Positions 1-10,862 of a stretch of DNA of 64,000 bases are shown here, in pieces. The stretch covers positions 41,840,733-41,904,732 of the forward strand of contig NC_092351.1 of the NCBI RefSeq assembly GCF_963676685.1. Direction: 5' to 3'. Position 1 is the stretch's first letter; the number at the start of each line of letters is the position of its first letter. The notes under the pieces were generated by a model. It saw nothing but the letters and a program-made list of their open reading frames with translations, ran no database searches and had not been told where the DNA came from. The stretch comes from Mytilus edulis. Taxonomy: Eukaryota; Mollusca; Bivalvia; Mytilida; Mytilidae. Position numbers and translations under genes: made by a program.

Positions 1-419
1 AAAATGAAAATTTGACCTTTTTTTTCTTACCTTACCTATTAATCAAATTCATAAATTTAACAGCAATACACCAAACTATTAAACAACTTGGTATTCTATA
101 AGGTCAAAATAATTAAAAAAGATAGTCCGAGCAGAAAATTCTAGCTTTTTTATTCCTTAATTAAATCCTTTAAATTAACAGAAATGAACCAAGCTACCAG
201 TTTGTTGAGACATGTTTTGAGTGTCCGCTAAAGAAATTTCCTACACAACGATAAAATTGATAGCAAAATTTTTCCTATATATATAAAATATGTTCTGGCC
301 CATCCACTAAATATTTTTTAAAAAGTTCTCGCCCAGCCAAATATTTCCACAAAAAAAGTGCTTGCCCCGCCCCATTTTGCACCGGCCCATCCATCTGATA
401 AATATTGAACGGTCCCTTA
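1..419. other. AT-rich stretch, no gene seen
   Basis: No convincing exon or reading frame on either strand. The only structure is a C-rich patch at about 297-400, where 'GGCCCATCCA' occurs twice; it looks like old repeat debris. It should lie in an intron of the minus-strand EGF-like gene, whose next exon would be to the left of the window. Confidence 0.5.
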
Positions 420-1590
420 TATCTATCTATGATAATATTCAAGATAATAATTTTAAAAAATGCAAAATTTCCTGAAAGCTAGCAATTTAGTTGGGTTGTT
501 CGATTCGTCTGAAGCCTTCAGGGCTGATAAATATTGACCAATTGAACAATTTTAACACGTATCAGATTTTCTCTAGATTTTTCTCTAGATTTTTAGATAA
601 AAGCCAAAAACTGCATTTGACCCCTATGTTCCATTTTTAGCCATGGTGGTCATGTTTGTCGATGGATCAAAACTGGATAAAATTTATAAACTGGTTACCC
701 TAAGGAAGATCTCCCTCATGCAAAGCTCTGATTTCTTTCACGGATTTGACTATACTTTTTGGACCTTTTGGATTATAGCTCTTCATCTTTTATATAAGCT
801 TTGGATTGCAAATATTTTGGCCACGAGCATCACTGAAGAGACATGTATTGTCTAAATGCGCATCTGGTGCAAGAAAATTGGTACCGTTAATTTTATTAGC
901 TAAAGTTTGAAACTATTTGGCCAGAGGAAAAGATTTTTTAGTGGTAGCAAACTTGATGAACAAATTGTGTAAAATTGTCTTCAAACAGCAATAACTCCTT
1001 AAAATTGACAATTTTCGTCATATTGCTTTTTTGTAGATGTTACTTATACCAAAAATTGTCCAATTTTAAATACGAAGGACAACTACTTCTACAGGGGTCA
1101 ATTGACTATTTTGGTCATGTCGACTTATTTGTAGATCTCACTTTGCTGAACAATGTTGCTGTTTATATTTTAACTCTATCTATTATAATATTCAAGATAA
1201 TAACCAAAAACTGCAAAATTATCGTAAAATTACCAATGTCGGGGCAGCAACCCAACAACGAACTGCCTGATGCATCTGAAAATGGCAGAGCAGATATATC
1301 TTGTATTGTTTTGATGGACATTCCCCCTGCCTGTCAGATTTGCTCTAAATGCTTTAGTTTCAGAGCTATAACCCAAAAACTGCATTCTACCCCCATGTTC
1401 TATTTCAATCCACGACGGACGTCCTGGTCAATGGGCGGGGTCATCGGATTCATTTTTGTTGGTTCAATTAGTAGTTTCAGAGGAGAAGATTTTTCTAAAA
1501 GTTAACTGACGACGACGACGGACGATGACGGACGACGGACACCAAGTGATGAGAAAAGCTCACTTGGCCCTTTTGGGATAGGTCAGCTAA
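420..1590 (+). mobile_element. Dispersed repeat with GAC-rich tail
   Basis: The stretch ends in an imperfect run of GAC/GGACGAC units at about 1507-1541, followed by 'AAAAGCTCACTTGGCCC'. I recognise this ending, from memory, as a very common bivalve dispersed repeat. Phrases recur inside it ('AATATTCAAGATAATAA', 'AAAAACTGCA', 'CCCCCATGTTC'), so it is either internally duplicated or two nested copies. The part at about 695-870 is shared, inverted, with 32255-32400, so it is a separate repeat. The open reading frame at 975-1505 lies wholly inside the repeat and shows no recognisable domain, so I do not call it a gene. The superfamily is unknown to me. Confidence 0.5.
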
Positions 1591-1610
1591 AAAGACATTG
1601 ATCACTATAC

Positions 1611-1716
1611 TCAGTTGTGCTGCAGTTACATATCTTCAGACATCCTTTTCCAAATAATCCTTTAGGACAAGGTCTGCATGGACTGCCGTCTAGCGATTCA
1701 AATCCATTCAAACATT
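1611..1716 (-). CDS. Exon 3 of the EGF-like gene
   Basis: A 106-nt exon read on the minus strand. It starts after a 'TTTCAACAG' acceptor and ends before a GTATAG donor. It enters in phase 1 and leaves in phase 2. It encodes an EGF-like unit with seven cysteines, including 'CRPCPKGLFGKGC' and 'ICNCSTTE'. The downstream donor is weaker than consensus, so the 3' boundary is less sure than the 5' one. Confidence 0.68.
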
Positions 1717-4700
1717 CTGTTGAAACCCAAAAATGATATGTATATCAATAATTTTCAGCTACAATGTACATGATTTTGATGTTCAAAAAGACATTAAGAT
1801 AAAATAAGTTAAAACTAAAGGATGTTACTATGAATACAATATGTATTGTAACGATATCAACTTTGGGTACACCATATCAAATTTTCGAATGAACGTTTAG
1901 CTTTTTGTTGAATTCATAGGAAAATCCAAAATCATAACTCATAAGAACAAACTATAAAAATCAGTTAAAAAAGGCCTAACTCGATACCAAGAAAAATATC
2001 AATCCAAATACAGACAGGGCGTGGCAGGATATATATATTTCACTCGTCCCTTACAACAAAAAAGACACCAAGTACAGATATGAGGGTACGCGCAGTAACT
2101 GACAGTTAGCTCAAATACAAATAACAATTAATAAATAAAATCATTTATCTAAGACTTGAATTTTCTTTTAAAGGAGTAGGTCCATTAAGAGCCCATTTTG
2201 GCCCCAAAATATAGCAGTTTTACAAAGTTGATAAAATGTAAACTTTCAGTTATTCATTGAACAGTAGAATGTTTCTGCTACATAAATATGGGCTATTTTT
2301 TACTATACAATGAACATGTATCGGGCACTAGCACCTTAAAGTCATGCTTAATTACTGAAATCTTCACAATTCTAGCATTTTAGTTAAATTTTAGACGGTT
2401 TTCGTGTAAAACGAAAGTGGCCGCATTCGTGTTCATCCTTAATATTGAAATAGATGTTGTATTTTATGATAATACATAACATATATAAAGGTTGAGGATG
2501 AACACGGATGCGGCCACTTTCATTTTTGACAAAAACCGTCTGAAAAGTGCCATTTTTCGGCATATTTGGTTGATTTTTCATATTTGAGCTTCAATCGGAT
2601 CGTTTTTAATGACTAAATCAGTTCAAATCTTTCACATAAACTAATTGATTCAAATGCAATAGACACTTAAGTGTTTAAAAAGTAGTCAAAATCTTTTGTC
2701 AGATGAACCTGAAATTTGAGGCCAAAATCGGTCCTTACCGGACCTACTCATTTGGACTAATTTTAGAACTGTCTTCAGAAAAAATGTATACTAGTATGTA
2801 AAGTTTTGTAATAAAATCTAGTCATTTAGTTAAAAAAAACATATGCATCATTTTTTAATTTGAAGTTTCATATGACTTTAAACATCAGGTTAACACACTC
2901 TTGCGTCCATATCGTCCAATTCCTTTCGATACTATTATTGAAAAATAACCATTTAAAGAAAACAAAATCCGCTTTGATGTCATTGTTCTATACAATTTCT
3001 ATATTTATCGTTTCAAAGGACGATCAAATCCACAAGATGAAATTAGAGTACCAGTACTTGATTAAGTGAAACGATATTAATAAACAAAAGATACCTTAGC
3101 CTTATTCGAAAAAACTTCTAGGAATTTTTCATTCTCAATGCTTTTCAACTTCGTACTCTATTTGACCTTTTTTCCTTTTTTTTTGATTATTCGAGCACTA
3201 CTGATGAGTCTTTTAAAGACCAAAACCGCGTCTGGCGCAAATACAAAAATTTTGATCCTGGTATCTATGATGAGTTTATTTAATTGTCGGAATGCATAAA
3301 TCATATGTTGTGGTAAACTGGTATTGTTAATGCTGTTGTTGAATGAAGAATATAAGAAAGGTATGTTATAATCATGTCAACAGCTAAGTATTGTATCCTG
3401 AGATGAAGATATCATCGGTGACTACCACTCGAGCAGCGGCAGTATTTACAAAGGGTTAGTTACTGAAAATGAATCTTTATGAATGTGTTGCATCCAAAGC
3501 GCTTGTTTGGATCTATGTTCACCTAGAACGTCGGAACACAATCATTTGACAATAGCATAAAAGCAAAAGATGTATACATACTTGGAATCTTTAGGATCTA
3601 AAATCAACTTTGCCTGGTGGAGTTCATGATATGCATGTATAATTATTCAAATTTTATTAATGTTTTACGAACTGTCTATCTTGAAATCGACCTCTTCATT
3701 TTGTTAACTCCAGCTTTTGGACGTATAATTGATTTCACATAGAATGGTGAGGATTTTTTTTTACCGCGCGTGACGGTTTTTTTGTAATAGCCCAGATTCA
3801 AATATTAATAACAAATACATATTTGTAAATATAAGAATGGCATCCTGTGATTTTTTAATTGATAAGAAATAAAATCAGGTGACGACCACATGTTAAGCAA
3901 TAGGCGCTTCAACGGTTCATGCAAAGTTTGAAGGTCAATTGCTTTTATTCCGTATAAATTAAAAAAAAAAACACGCATCCAAAACTTTAAATCCCCCCAA
4001 AAAGTTATGGATAGATTTGAAACATCAAATGACTAATTTATAGTCATGTTCTTTGAATTTTTATATGTATGATTTTTTTTATTTTCAAAAACTTTTGTAT
4101 TTCTTGGTGATCAGGTAATTGGTGCCGTTTGCAACTTTTACTACTATCGATTTAATAACTGTTATATTCTAGAACAAATTTGATATAATTAGTTTGCATA
4201 CCTCCCTCTAAAATAATCCTTCATAAGTCTGTTAATTTTTTTTTAATGTGTCGTTGGATAGCTGTTGATTTGACGTTCCACAACTCCGAATTGTCATTTT
4301 TATTGAACTTGAATTTAACTTTGATTGAAATCAAACAAAACATGTATTAAAGATTTACTTACCAATACAGGTGCCATTAACCTCCTCGTGATTCAGGCAA
4401 CAAAACCATATTTCAATACCTGAACTGAAATAAAACAATATGTATATTTATACATAAACATAATTTCGCACAAAATAATTAATGCTAAAATATTTTTAGA
4501 TCTATAGTCAATATAATATAATTTATATATATATATATACTGGACATTATTAGAATTTTCACTATACGCGTATGGTCATGACTATATGCATATACTCATA
4601 TGGTTCGACTATACGCGTAAGTCTTTGCTAGAGTCATTTTCATCTATATGTGAAACCAACGGTGTACGGGATATGTACTGTTATCCCCACCGGATTTAAT

Positions 4701-7700
4701 AGTTTTTATCTATAATTCTGTTTAAAAAAATAGAATTTCTACTTAAAATTATTTTTGCTTTGTTGATGTTTTTTTATGCTCCTCTTCATACGACCATACA
4801 AAAAAATAAATTATTGTTTTTGTAAAATTCTTATGAACATTAATTACTAAAAACAGATTTCAACACCAAAAGAAAAAAAAGAAAAAGAAAAAACATCGAT
4901 GATTTTATCAGACATGCAAACAACGCCCATCAGTTAATTAAATTTACGTATGAAATTTCCGACTCTAAAATATCTTTCTTAGACACAACTACATATATAA
5001 AGGACGGTGTCATATTAACAGACCTCTACTGTAAACCTACAGATAAACATCAATAATTTTCTACCCAAAGCTATCACCTGTACAGAGAGTATGCATTACA
5101 TTCATTGTGAGGAAGCTATCACTTAACGGTTACAGGAACTTCCTGGATTTTTGACCAAACGAAGTTTTAAAAAACGGGATAAAGATAAGGGTTTTGTGCA
5201 TGCTAACAATAACAGCCGCAATGACCTACTACAAGCAGAAGATGCGCAGCGAAATAGTTCCGTTTCTTTTAACATACAATCCATCCTTTACTATCCTTTC
5301 ACGTTTGATCCGTGCCAATTGACTCATTAATGCTAAGCCCCCAAAAGTATCCAAGATCTTTTCTAAACCTCCTGTCTGAGAGCTAACGTCTCCTCTAATT
5401 AAGGCTGTTTAAATGCATGGCAACAGACGATATCTGACTTGTCAACAAATACTCAATGCTCAAACATTTACTTGCCACTAACTCGACGGTTTTAACTGTT
5501 TTATTGTATGAATTTAAATATTGTTTTAGTTGAATCGGAGTAGATTGATACGATTCATTTTACATCATAATCATACTGATGAAGGATATCTGTTATCCGA
5601 AATATATATAATTGTTACGAATTTGCAGTTTAACAATGTTTTAAAATTTCTAGTTATATATTTTCCGATATCTCTATGAATTTTTGCCATGTGATCGTTT
5701 AATAGTTGAAAACGGCAACAAAATCACCCCTTTATCCTTGGTTGCTATAAAACGCTTTACCTGTACAGATATTGCTAGCCTGCTCTCTTTGAGGTCCGCG
5801 CTTTAAGTATAAATACCGGGTAGCTATTCAGTTAAAGTTGTCAATTGTACCGGAGACGTTGCAAGAAGTAGAGCAGAAAGGTATGACAGTTAATTGATTT
5901 GTTTCTGTACAAGTTGTCTAAACATGGCGTGTACTAAGTAAAGGCAACAGTAGTATACCGCTGTTCAAAACTCATAAATCCATGGACAAAAAACAAAATC
6001 GGGGTAACAAACTAAAACTGGGAGAAACGCATTAAATATAAGAGGAGAAAACACAACACAACATTAAAATGTAACACACACACACATACAGAAACGGACT
6101 AAGCATTAGACAAAAATTCTATGAGTTTTGCGTTCCACATCTCTCACTTTTGCAGTGAGTGTTTGCTGTTATACCATACCTTAGTGCTACCCTGTTATTA
6201 CAACAGTTTAATACATATATATTTAAATAAAGTTTCATAAACCGAAAGTTTACACCAGTTGAAATAGTTTCCATAATTCGTTTTAATGGGTTTCAGCCCG
6301 GTTCCATAAATTAAGGATCGGTTTTGAGCATACCTTTTAGGTTGCAGCCCAGTTTCGTACATTTAGCTTTCAACCTAGTTCCGAACATTTGGTTTAAAAA
6401 TAATATCAGACCGAAAGGGTTTTGTTAAACTGTTCCAATTTACTAGGTTCGGGTTAAGTAAATAGGTATTGAATTTCATTTTATGTAGTATTTGTTTTAT
6501 ATATGGAACTGATAGCGTAAACTTTTTATTGATTTTAGAATTTTTGAATTGCTCTTCAATTCCCAGGAAACTGATACGAACCCGAGGATACACATAATAA
6601 AACGTTACACGTTACATGATAGATATAGTTGCATTGAATGTTTCCTTTTTTTTTTATTATTGTTGTTGTTTGATTTTGTTTTGTACACTTTTTAAGCGTT
6701 TATATAATTTATTTATGTGTACATGTAACATAACGGGAAAAAGCTGACAAAAAATCTTTGGACTCTTTTTTTAATTCAGTAATGAAGATAGTTGATATAC
6801 GTATTCATCATTTTAAAGAACATTTTACTATAAACAATAACCACAATAAACCTATTTCTCGTATCAAACATAAACTAAAAGAACTAGCCAAGGAATTTGT
6901 TTTTGTCCCGGCCGATAAAGCTGCTAATAATTATTGTTTGACGTAAATTTTACATTGAGGTTCTGAAAAAGGAAATCACCAATTCACCAACATTCCAACT
7001 GACTCCATTTTCAGAAAACGAAATCTGTAACAAACATAAACTTTTAGCCACCGCTTTACAAGCAGAGCCAAATACAATGAAAGTCCCAACTATGTATTGG
7101 CTTCCGAAGCTACACAAAACCCCTTACAAATATAGATTTATTTCGTCTTCAAGCCATTGTTCAACTACTAAATTGTCTATTATTCTTACCAGCACACTTG
7201 GTACAATTAAAAACCTGATAATAAATTGTTCAAATAAGGCCTTCGAAAATAGTGGAATAAATTACTTTTGGAGTGTCAAGAACTCGTTGGAAGTACTTGA
7301 TAAATTGCATGCTTGTATTGGTGATTTTGAATCTGTTCAAAGTTTTGATATTTCTACCCTGTATACCACATTGCCTCACATTCTCATTAAGAAAAAATTC
7401 ACACACCTAATTTAATGGGCATTCAAAAAATCAGAATGTGAATATATATGTTCAAACTCTTTTAGGTCATTTTTTAGTAGCAATAAACAAAAAAACTATG
7501 TTAATTGGACATGCTTTGATACTATATATGCCCTTGAATTTTTACTAGATAACATTTTTGTTCCCTTTGGGGATTCCGTATATCGTCAAATTATCGGAAT
7601 TTCAATGGAGACTAACTGTGCACCACTTATTGCGGACCTGTTTTTGTATTGTTATGAGTTACAATTTATGACAAAAATAAGCAAAGACCCATCGTAACAA

Positions 7701-9920
7701 CATCTGATAAACAAATTTAATAATACTTTTAGATATTTGGATGATATTTTGGCTCTCAATAATGACGACTTCAGTATGTATATTAACGAAATTTATCCTG
7801 TTGAACTTACTTTAAATAAAGCTAATACTAACAATGACCACTGCCCTCGATCTTGATATCTATATCACTAATGGAAAGCTGAATACTAAAATTTATGATA
7901 AAAGGGATGATTTTTTATTTCCTATAGTTAATTATCCGTTTTTAGATGGTGACGTTCCCTTGACACCATCTTACGGTGTTTATATATCTCAACTTGTACG
8001 ATTCGCTCGTGTATGTAACAATGTTTTAGATTTTAACGAGAGAAATTTATGTATTACTGAAAAAATTATTACACCAGGGTTTTCGATATCACAAACTAGT
8101 CAAAACATTTACTAAATTTTATCATCGGTATAAAGACATCATTCGTAAATATAGCTCAACATGCAGACTTCTAATACTTTCAGGTATTTCACATCCAATT
8201 TTTTATGGAAATATTCTTTATAAAGCACAAAGGTGTCAGTATTCACCTCAGAAACTTACAAAACCTTTGAATAGACTTATTAAGAAGGGATATAATTACG
8301 ATACTGTTGTCAAGTCATTAAAGATTGCATATTTTGGCGTTAATATTGAGTCACTGATAAGGTCTTTGCATCGGAACTAAACACATTTATTCTAAAAACA
8401 GCTGTTGACATGACACGGGTTATGTTCTTCTCATATATGTTATGATAGTATGATACTAAACACCTAACGGGAAGGATTGTGCCTGATGTTCATATGATGA
8501 AATCATAATCTTTCAGTCAGTTTAATTGAAGTCTGGAGCTGGCATGTCAGTTAACTGCTAGTAGTCTGTTGTTATTTATGTATTATTGTCATTTCGTTTA
8601 TTTTCCTTGGTTACATCTTCTGACATCAGACTCGGACTTCTCTTGAACTGAATTTTAATGTGCGTATTGTTATGCGTTTACTTTTCTACATTGGTTAGAG
8701 GTATAGGGGGAGGGTTGAGATCTCACAAACATGTTTAACCCCGCCGCATTTTTGCGCCTGTCCCAAGTCAGGAGCCTATGGCCTTTGTTAGTCTTGTATT
8801 ATTTTAATTTTAGTTTCTTGTGTATATTAGTATGGCGTTCATTATCACTGGACTAGTATATATTTGTTTAGGGGCCAGCTGAAGGACGCCTCCGAGTGCG
8901 GGAGTTTCACGCTGCATTGAAGACCTGTTGGTGACCCTCTGTTGTTGTTTTTTATTTGGTCGGGTTGTTGTCTCTTTGGCACATTCCCCATTTCTATTCT
9001 CAATTTTATTTCTCGTAACGATCCAGTGTCCTCGTAAGAATCGCCGCGATATAGCCCTTTTTTGCTAATGCGGCGTAAAGCAACCAACAATCAATCAATC
9101 CTCGTAAGAAAGATTGTTTACTAATATCCAGGTTTACATATATATTTATCCAATGCAATTATAGGTTTGAAATTTGTTTTCAATTTAGATTTTACTTTTT
9201 TGTCGTTTGGGGTTTGTTTTATATCTGCCTTCGGGTTTATATGATCCGTTTAGCATTTTTCGACTTTTCAAATTTCAAGAGTCTATCTTCAATTGATGTA
9301 AATTGTTAGCCTTCCAAATACTGATTCCTAACATCACTGAAAAGATATTTGTTGTCGAAATTCGGATATGGAATATCAATGTTTGCTTCTCATGTTTGGG
9401 TAAAGCATCTTTTTTTTTCATTACCTTTGCAATTCTAGAAAAGGAACTATAAAATATTTACCCATAACTAATTATTAGATTGACGTATATGACACTAAGG
9501 AGATGTGGTATGATTGCCTATAAGACAAGTATCCATCAGAATCCAAATGATGTGGAATATTCTGATTTTGAATGCAAATTATATTTTAGGGAGGTTCTTT
9601 ATGTGATACAGTAAGCTTGTAAGTTTCAAGGTAATGAATGAATCTGTTCAATAGATACAGGAACTACAGAACTAATGCGTTTTCCCAACTAATGAAAATA
9701 CCACAAATTTTGAACTTTCGTGAGATATTCACAATATTAAAATGAATCCATGTGATTATAGTAACAAGCTGAGTTTTAACTTATTTATATTGGTTCTAAA
9801 AAGAATTATAATTTACCTGTCATAATCGGTACAACGTCCTAGACGAGAAGATTCCATTACGTCTAGTATCAACAATAAATTTATGAATATAATCATGGCT
9901 ATGAATTTTTGAAAGCGCAT
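1611..9920 (-). CDS. EGF-like secreted or membrane protein, 5' part (3 exons)
   Basis: Reading the minus strand gives three exons that join in phase: 9920-9817 (ATG, signal peptide, ends phase 2), 4424-4363 (phase 2 to 1) and 1716-1611 (phase 1 to 2). All have GT donors and AG acceptors. The N-terminus is a hydrophobic signal peptide (about residues 1-25, containing IFINLLLIL), followed by a cysteine-rich region with 'WFCCLNHEEVNGTCIECLNG' and 'PCRPCPKGLFGKGC'. The C-P-x-G-x-F-G-x-x-C spacing is typical of MEGF/scavenger-receptor-type EGF repeats, which in molluscs usually sit outside the cell in adhesion or particle-uptake receptors. The rest (more EGF repeats, a possible membrane segment) would lie beyond position 1. 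Introns of 2.6 and 5.4 kb are full of retroelement debris. Function beyond 'extracellular EGF-like' is inference. Confidence 0.72.
2174..2749. mobile_element. MITE with 'GAGTAGGTCC' terminal inverted repeats
   Basis: The left end 'GAGTAGGTCCATTAAGAGCC' is matched, inverted, by the right end 'GGTCCTTACCGGACCTACTC'. The match extends inwards through 'ATTTTGGCC'. Inside lies a second, stronger palindrome: 2394-2440 against 2495-2541, sharing 'GGCCGCATTCGTGTTCATCC' with few mismatches. At about 576 bp with no coding capacity it fits a non-autonomous DNA transposon folded back on itself. I could not define a target-site duplication. It lies in intron 2 of the EGF-like gene. Confidence 0.65.
2750..4362. 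other. Intron, mostly featureless
   Basis: AT-rich sequence with no exon I can support. A short fragment at about 3195-3265 ('CACTACTGATGAGTCTT...GATCCTGGTATC') belongs to a dispersed repeat also seen near 30880-30950 and 62507-62582. Short homopolymer runs of T and A are frequent. Confidence 0.5.
4363..4424 (-). CDS. Exon 2 of the EGF-like gene
   Basis: A 62-nt exon on the minus strand between a 'TTTTATTTCAG' acceptor and a consensus GTAAGT donor. It enters in phase 2 and leaves in phase 1, which fits both neighbours. It encodes 'IEIWFCCLNHEEVNGTCI', with the paired cysteines and the 'NGTC' turn that precede EGF repeats in this kind of mollusc protein. Confidence 0.72.
4425..4894. other. 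Intron with TA microsatellite and short palindromes
   Basis: A (TA)n run lies at about 4526-4545. It is followed by two copies of the palindromic phrase 'CTATACGCGTA' at about 4563 and 4608. No coding sequence was seen. The rest is AT-rich with A runs at 4870-4890. Confidence 0.5.
4895..5560 (+). pseudogene. Decayed Penelope-like retroelement fragment
   Basis: Translating the plus strand gives 'DDFIRHANNAHQLIKFTYE', then 'SDSKISFLDTT' and 'LTDLYCKPTDKHQ'. These match the region after the catalytic box in the intact Penelope-like element of this window (28430-28600: ANNIHPSIKFTHEKSKSKIAFLDT). After that the frame breaks repeatedly. Residual pieces such as 'SRNDLL' and 'PKSIQDLF' follow in the order expected for the linker before a GIY-YIG domain. 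No endonuclease motif survives. It is a dead, truncated copy in intron 1 of the EGF-like gene. Confidence 0.65.
5808..5880 (+). promoter_or_regulatory. Candidate TATA promoter and short non-coding exon
   Basis: 'TATAAATA' at 5808-5815 is followed by 'TTCAGTT' at 5827, which resembles an arthropod-type initiator, and then by about 50 bases ending 'GCAGAAAG|GTATGA' at 5880/5881, a plausible splice donor. The layout looks like a core promoter plus a 5' untranslated exon, on the strand opposite to the surrounding EGF-like gene. The TATA-to-initiator spacing (about 22) is short, and I found no matching downstream coding exon, so it may be chance or part of a repeat. Confidence 0.25.
5940..6125 (-). 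repeat. Copy of the 62640-62938 dispersed repeat, reversed
   Basis: 'AGGCAACAGTAGTATACCGC' here is the near-exact reverse complement of 62904-62930, and the next ~180 bases keep the same order. It includes a CA run at about 6068-6088. The repeat family is common in mussels by recollection; no coding sequence. Confidence 0.6.
6126..6737. other. Intron, no feature seen
   Basis: AT-rich DNA with no exon, RNA gene or clear repeat. A loose reiteration of 'CAGCCCGGTTCC', 'GCAGCCCAGTTTCG' and 'CAACCTAGTTCCG' at about 6295-6385 suggests an old short tandem repeat. Confidence 0.4.
6738..9013 (+). pseudogene. Penelope-like reverse transcriptase element, frameshifted, with 3' tail
   Basis: A reverse-transcriptase reading frame in pieces. 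About 6738-6945 gives 'KELAKEFVFVPADKAANN'; 7077-7415 gives 'PTMYWLPKLHKTPYKYRF' and 'SFDISTLYTTLPH' (motif A); about 7560-7680 gives 'GISMETNCAPLIADLFL' (motif B); 'RYLDDILALNND' at 7731 is the catalytic YLDD box (motif C); 7834-8115 gives 'TKIYDKRDDFLFPIVNYPF' and 'YGVYISQLVRFARV'. Stops and frame changes lie between the pieces, so it cannot make a working enzyme. The downstream non-coding tail (about 8400-9013) ends 'CTATTCTCAATTTTATT' and recurs at 12655-12960, 57335-57480 and 61790-62115 as 5'-truncated copies. The RT type is the Penelope/telomerase-related group common in cnidarians and molluscs; the clade is inferred. Confidence 0.75.
9014..9816. other. Intron with partial SINE-like fragment
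   Basis: The only recognisable piece is about 9495-9535 ('GGAGATGTGGTATGATTGCC'), a fragment of the dispersed element seen in full at 32042 and 39291. The rest is AT-rich and featureless. Confidence 0.45.
9817..9920 (-). CDS. Exon 1 of the EGF-like gene (signal peptide)
   Basis: The minus strand from the ATG at 9920 to the GTAAAT donor at 9816/9815 is 104 nt, ending in phase 2. It encodes MRFQKFIAMIIFINLLLIL, a basic start and hydrophobic core typical of a cleaved signal peptide, then 'RCTDYD'. The split codon AG|T joins exon 2 as serine. Upstream in-frame sequence gives no longer start that I favour. Confidence 0.68.
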
Positions 9921-10224
9921 CCTATAAATATGATAGCATTTGAAAATTGATGCTGGTTTAATTAGGAAAAATTATCATATCAAGGAAGTTTAGATCATTG
10001 AAATCACTTTTATTGTACTTCCCTGTTACAATTTTGATAATGGTGTATATAAAATAAATGTGGAACTGATACCTTTATCTTTCCATATACAGATTTTATT
10101 AAGAATTAGAAACTATTGATCCGCTAGAGAACCCTGTCGTGGAACCCATATAAACAGTTGCGTTTCTTATGAATCACAATACATTCGTATTCGGTTATAG
10201 AAAAGGTTCGTCATCGATATTTTA

Positions 10225-10862
10225 GTCCAGTCAAACTAAGATTTAACCCCAAACTAATTGCAACAGAAAATGTTTTAGTGCTAACCTATAGCTTTAAGCC
10301 CTTAATATACACAGAAAAAATCCAATAAAATCTAACTTAAGGAAAACTCAAAATCAGCATGTTAAATTTCCTAAGGAAATTAATATTGGAAGGGGAGATA
10401 ACTCTGCAAAAATGAGTCTTTTTGGGGTAAGTTTTTGGTTGATTTTCTTAAAAAATTATGTACAGTATGATACTTTGATGGGGTTACAAGTTTGTATTAA
10501 ACTAAATAATATAATATTTTACTAATGAAATGTACAAAAACGGAAGTGTTATGTGTTTTTTTTGTTGTTGTTGCATTTTTCGTTAAAGAAATAGCAAATT
10601 TGTGGCTTTGTGACCATTTAAAAAAAATAATGTGAAACATTGGTATTGTTTATATCTGTATATTATATTTTCTCAGCATCTTACTTGTTTAAAGAAACTT
10701 TAAACCATAAAAGAAGAATACATGCTTAATTATTTTTATTAAATTTGAGGTTCTTTACCTCGATATGTTAAAAAATTCAATAAATGGTCAACTAATGAAT
10801 AACGAAATCTCTGTTGCAATTACTTTAAGGTTAGGGTCAAATTTATGCTAGATTGACTGGAC
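10225..10862. mobile_element. TIR element with 'GTCCAGTCAA' ends
   Basis: The left end 'GTCCAGTCAAACTAAGATTT' matches, inverted, the right end 'ATGCTAGATTGACTGGAC'. The match continues loosely inwards to 'AACCCC' / 'GGGTC'. The element is about 638 bp, AT-rich and without coding sequence. It is probably a non-autonomous DNA transposon; the superfamily and target duplication are not clear. Confidence 0.5.

Noticed and set aside
975-1505. 176-residue frame as a protein gene
   Set aside because: It lies entirely in a multi-copy dispersed repeat and shows no domain.
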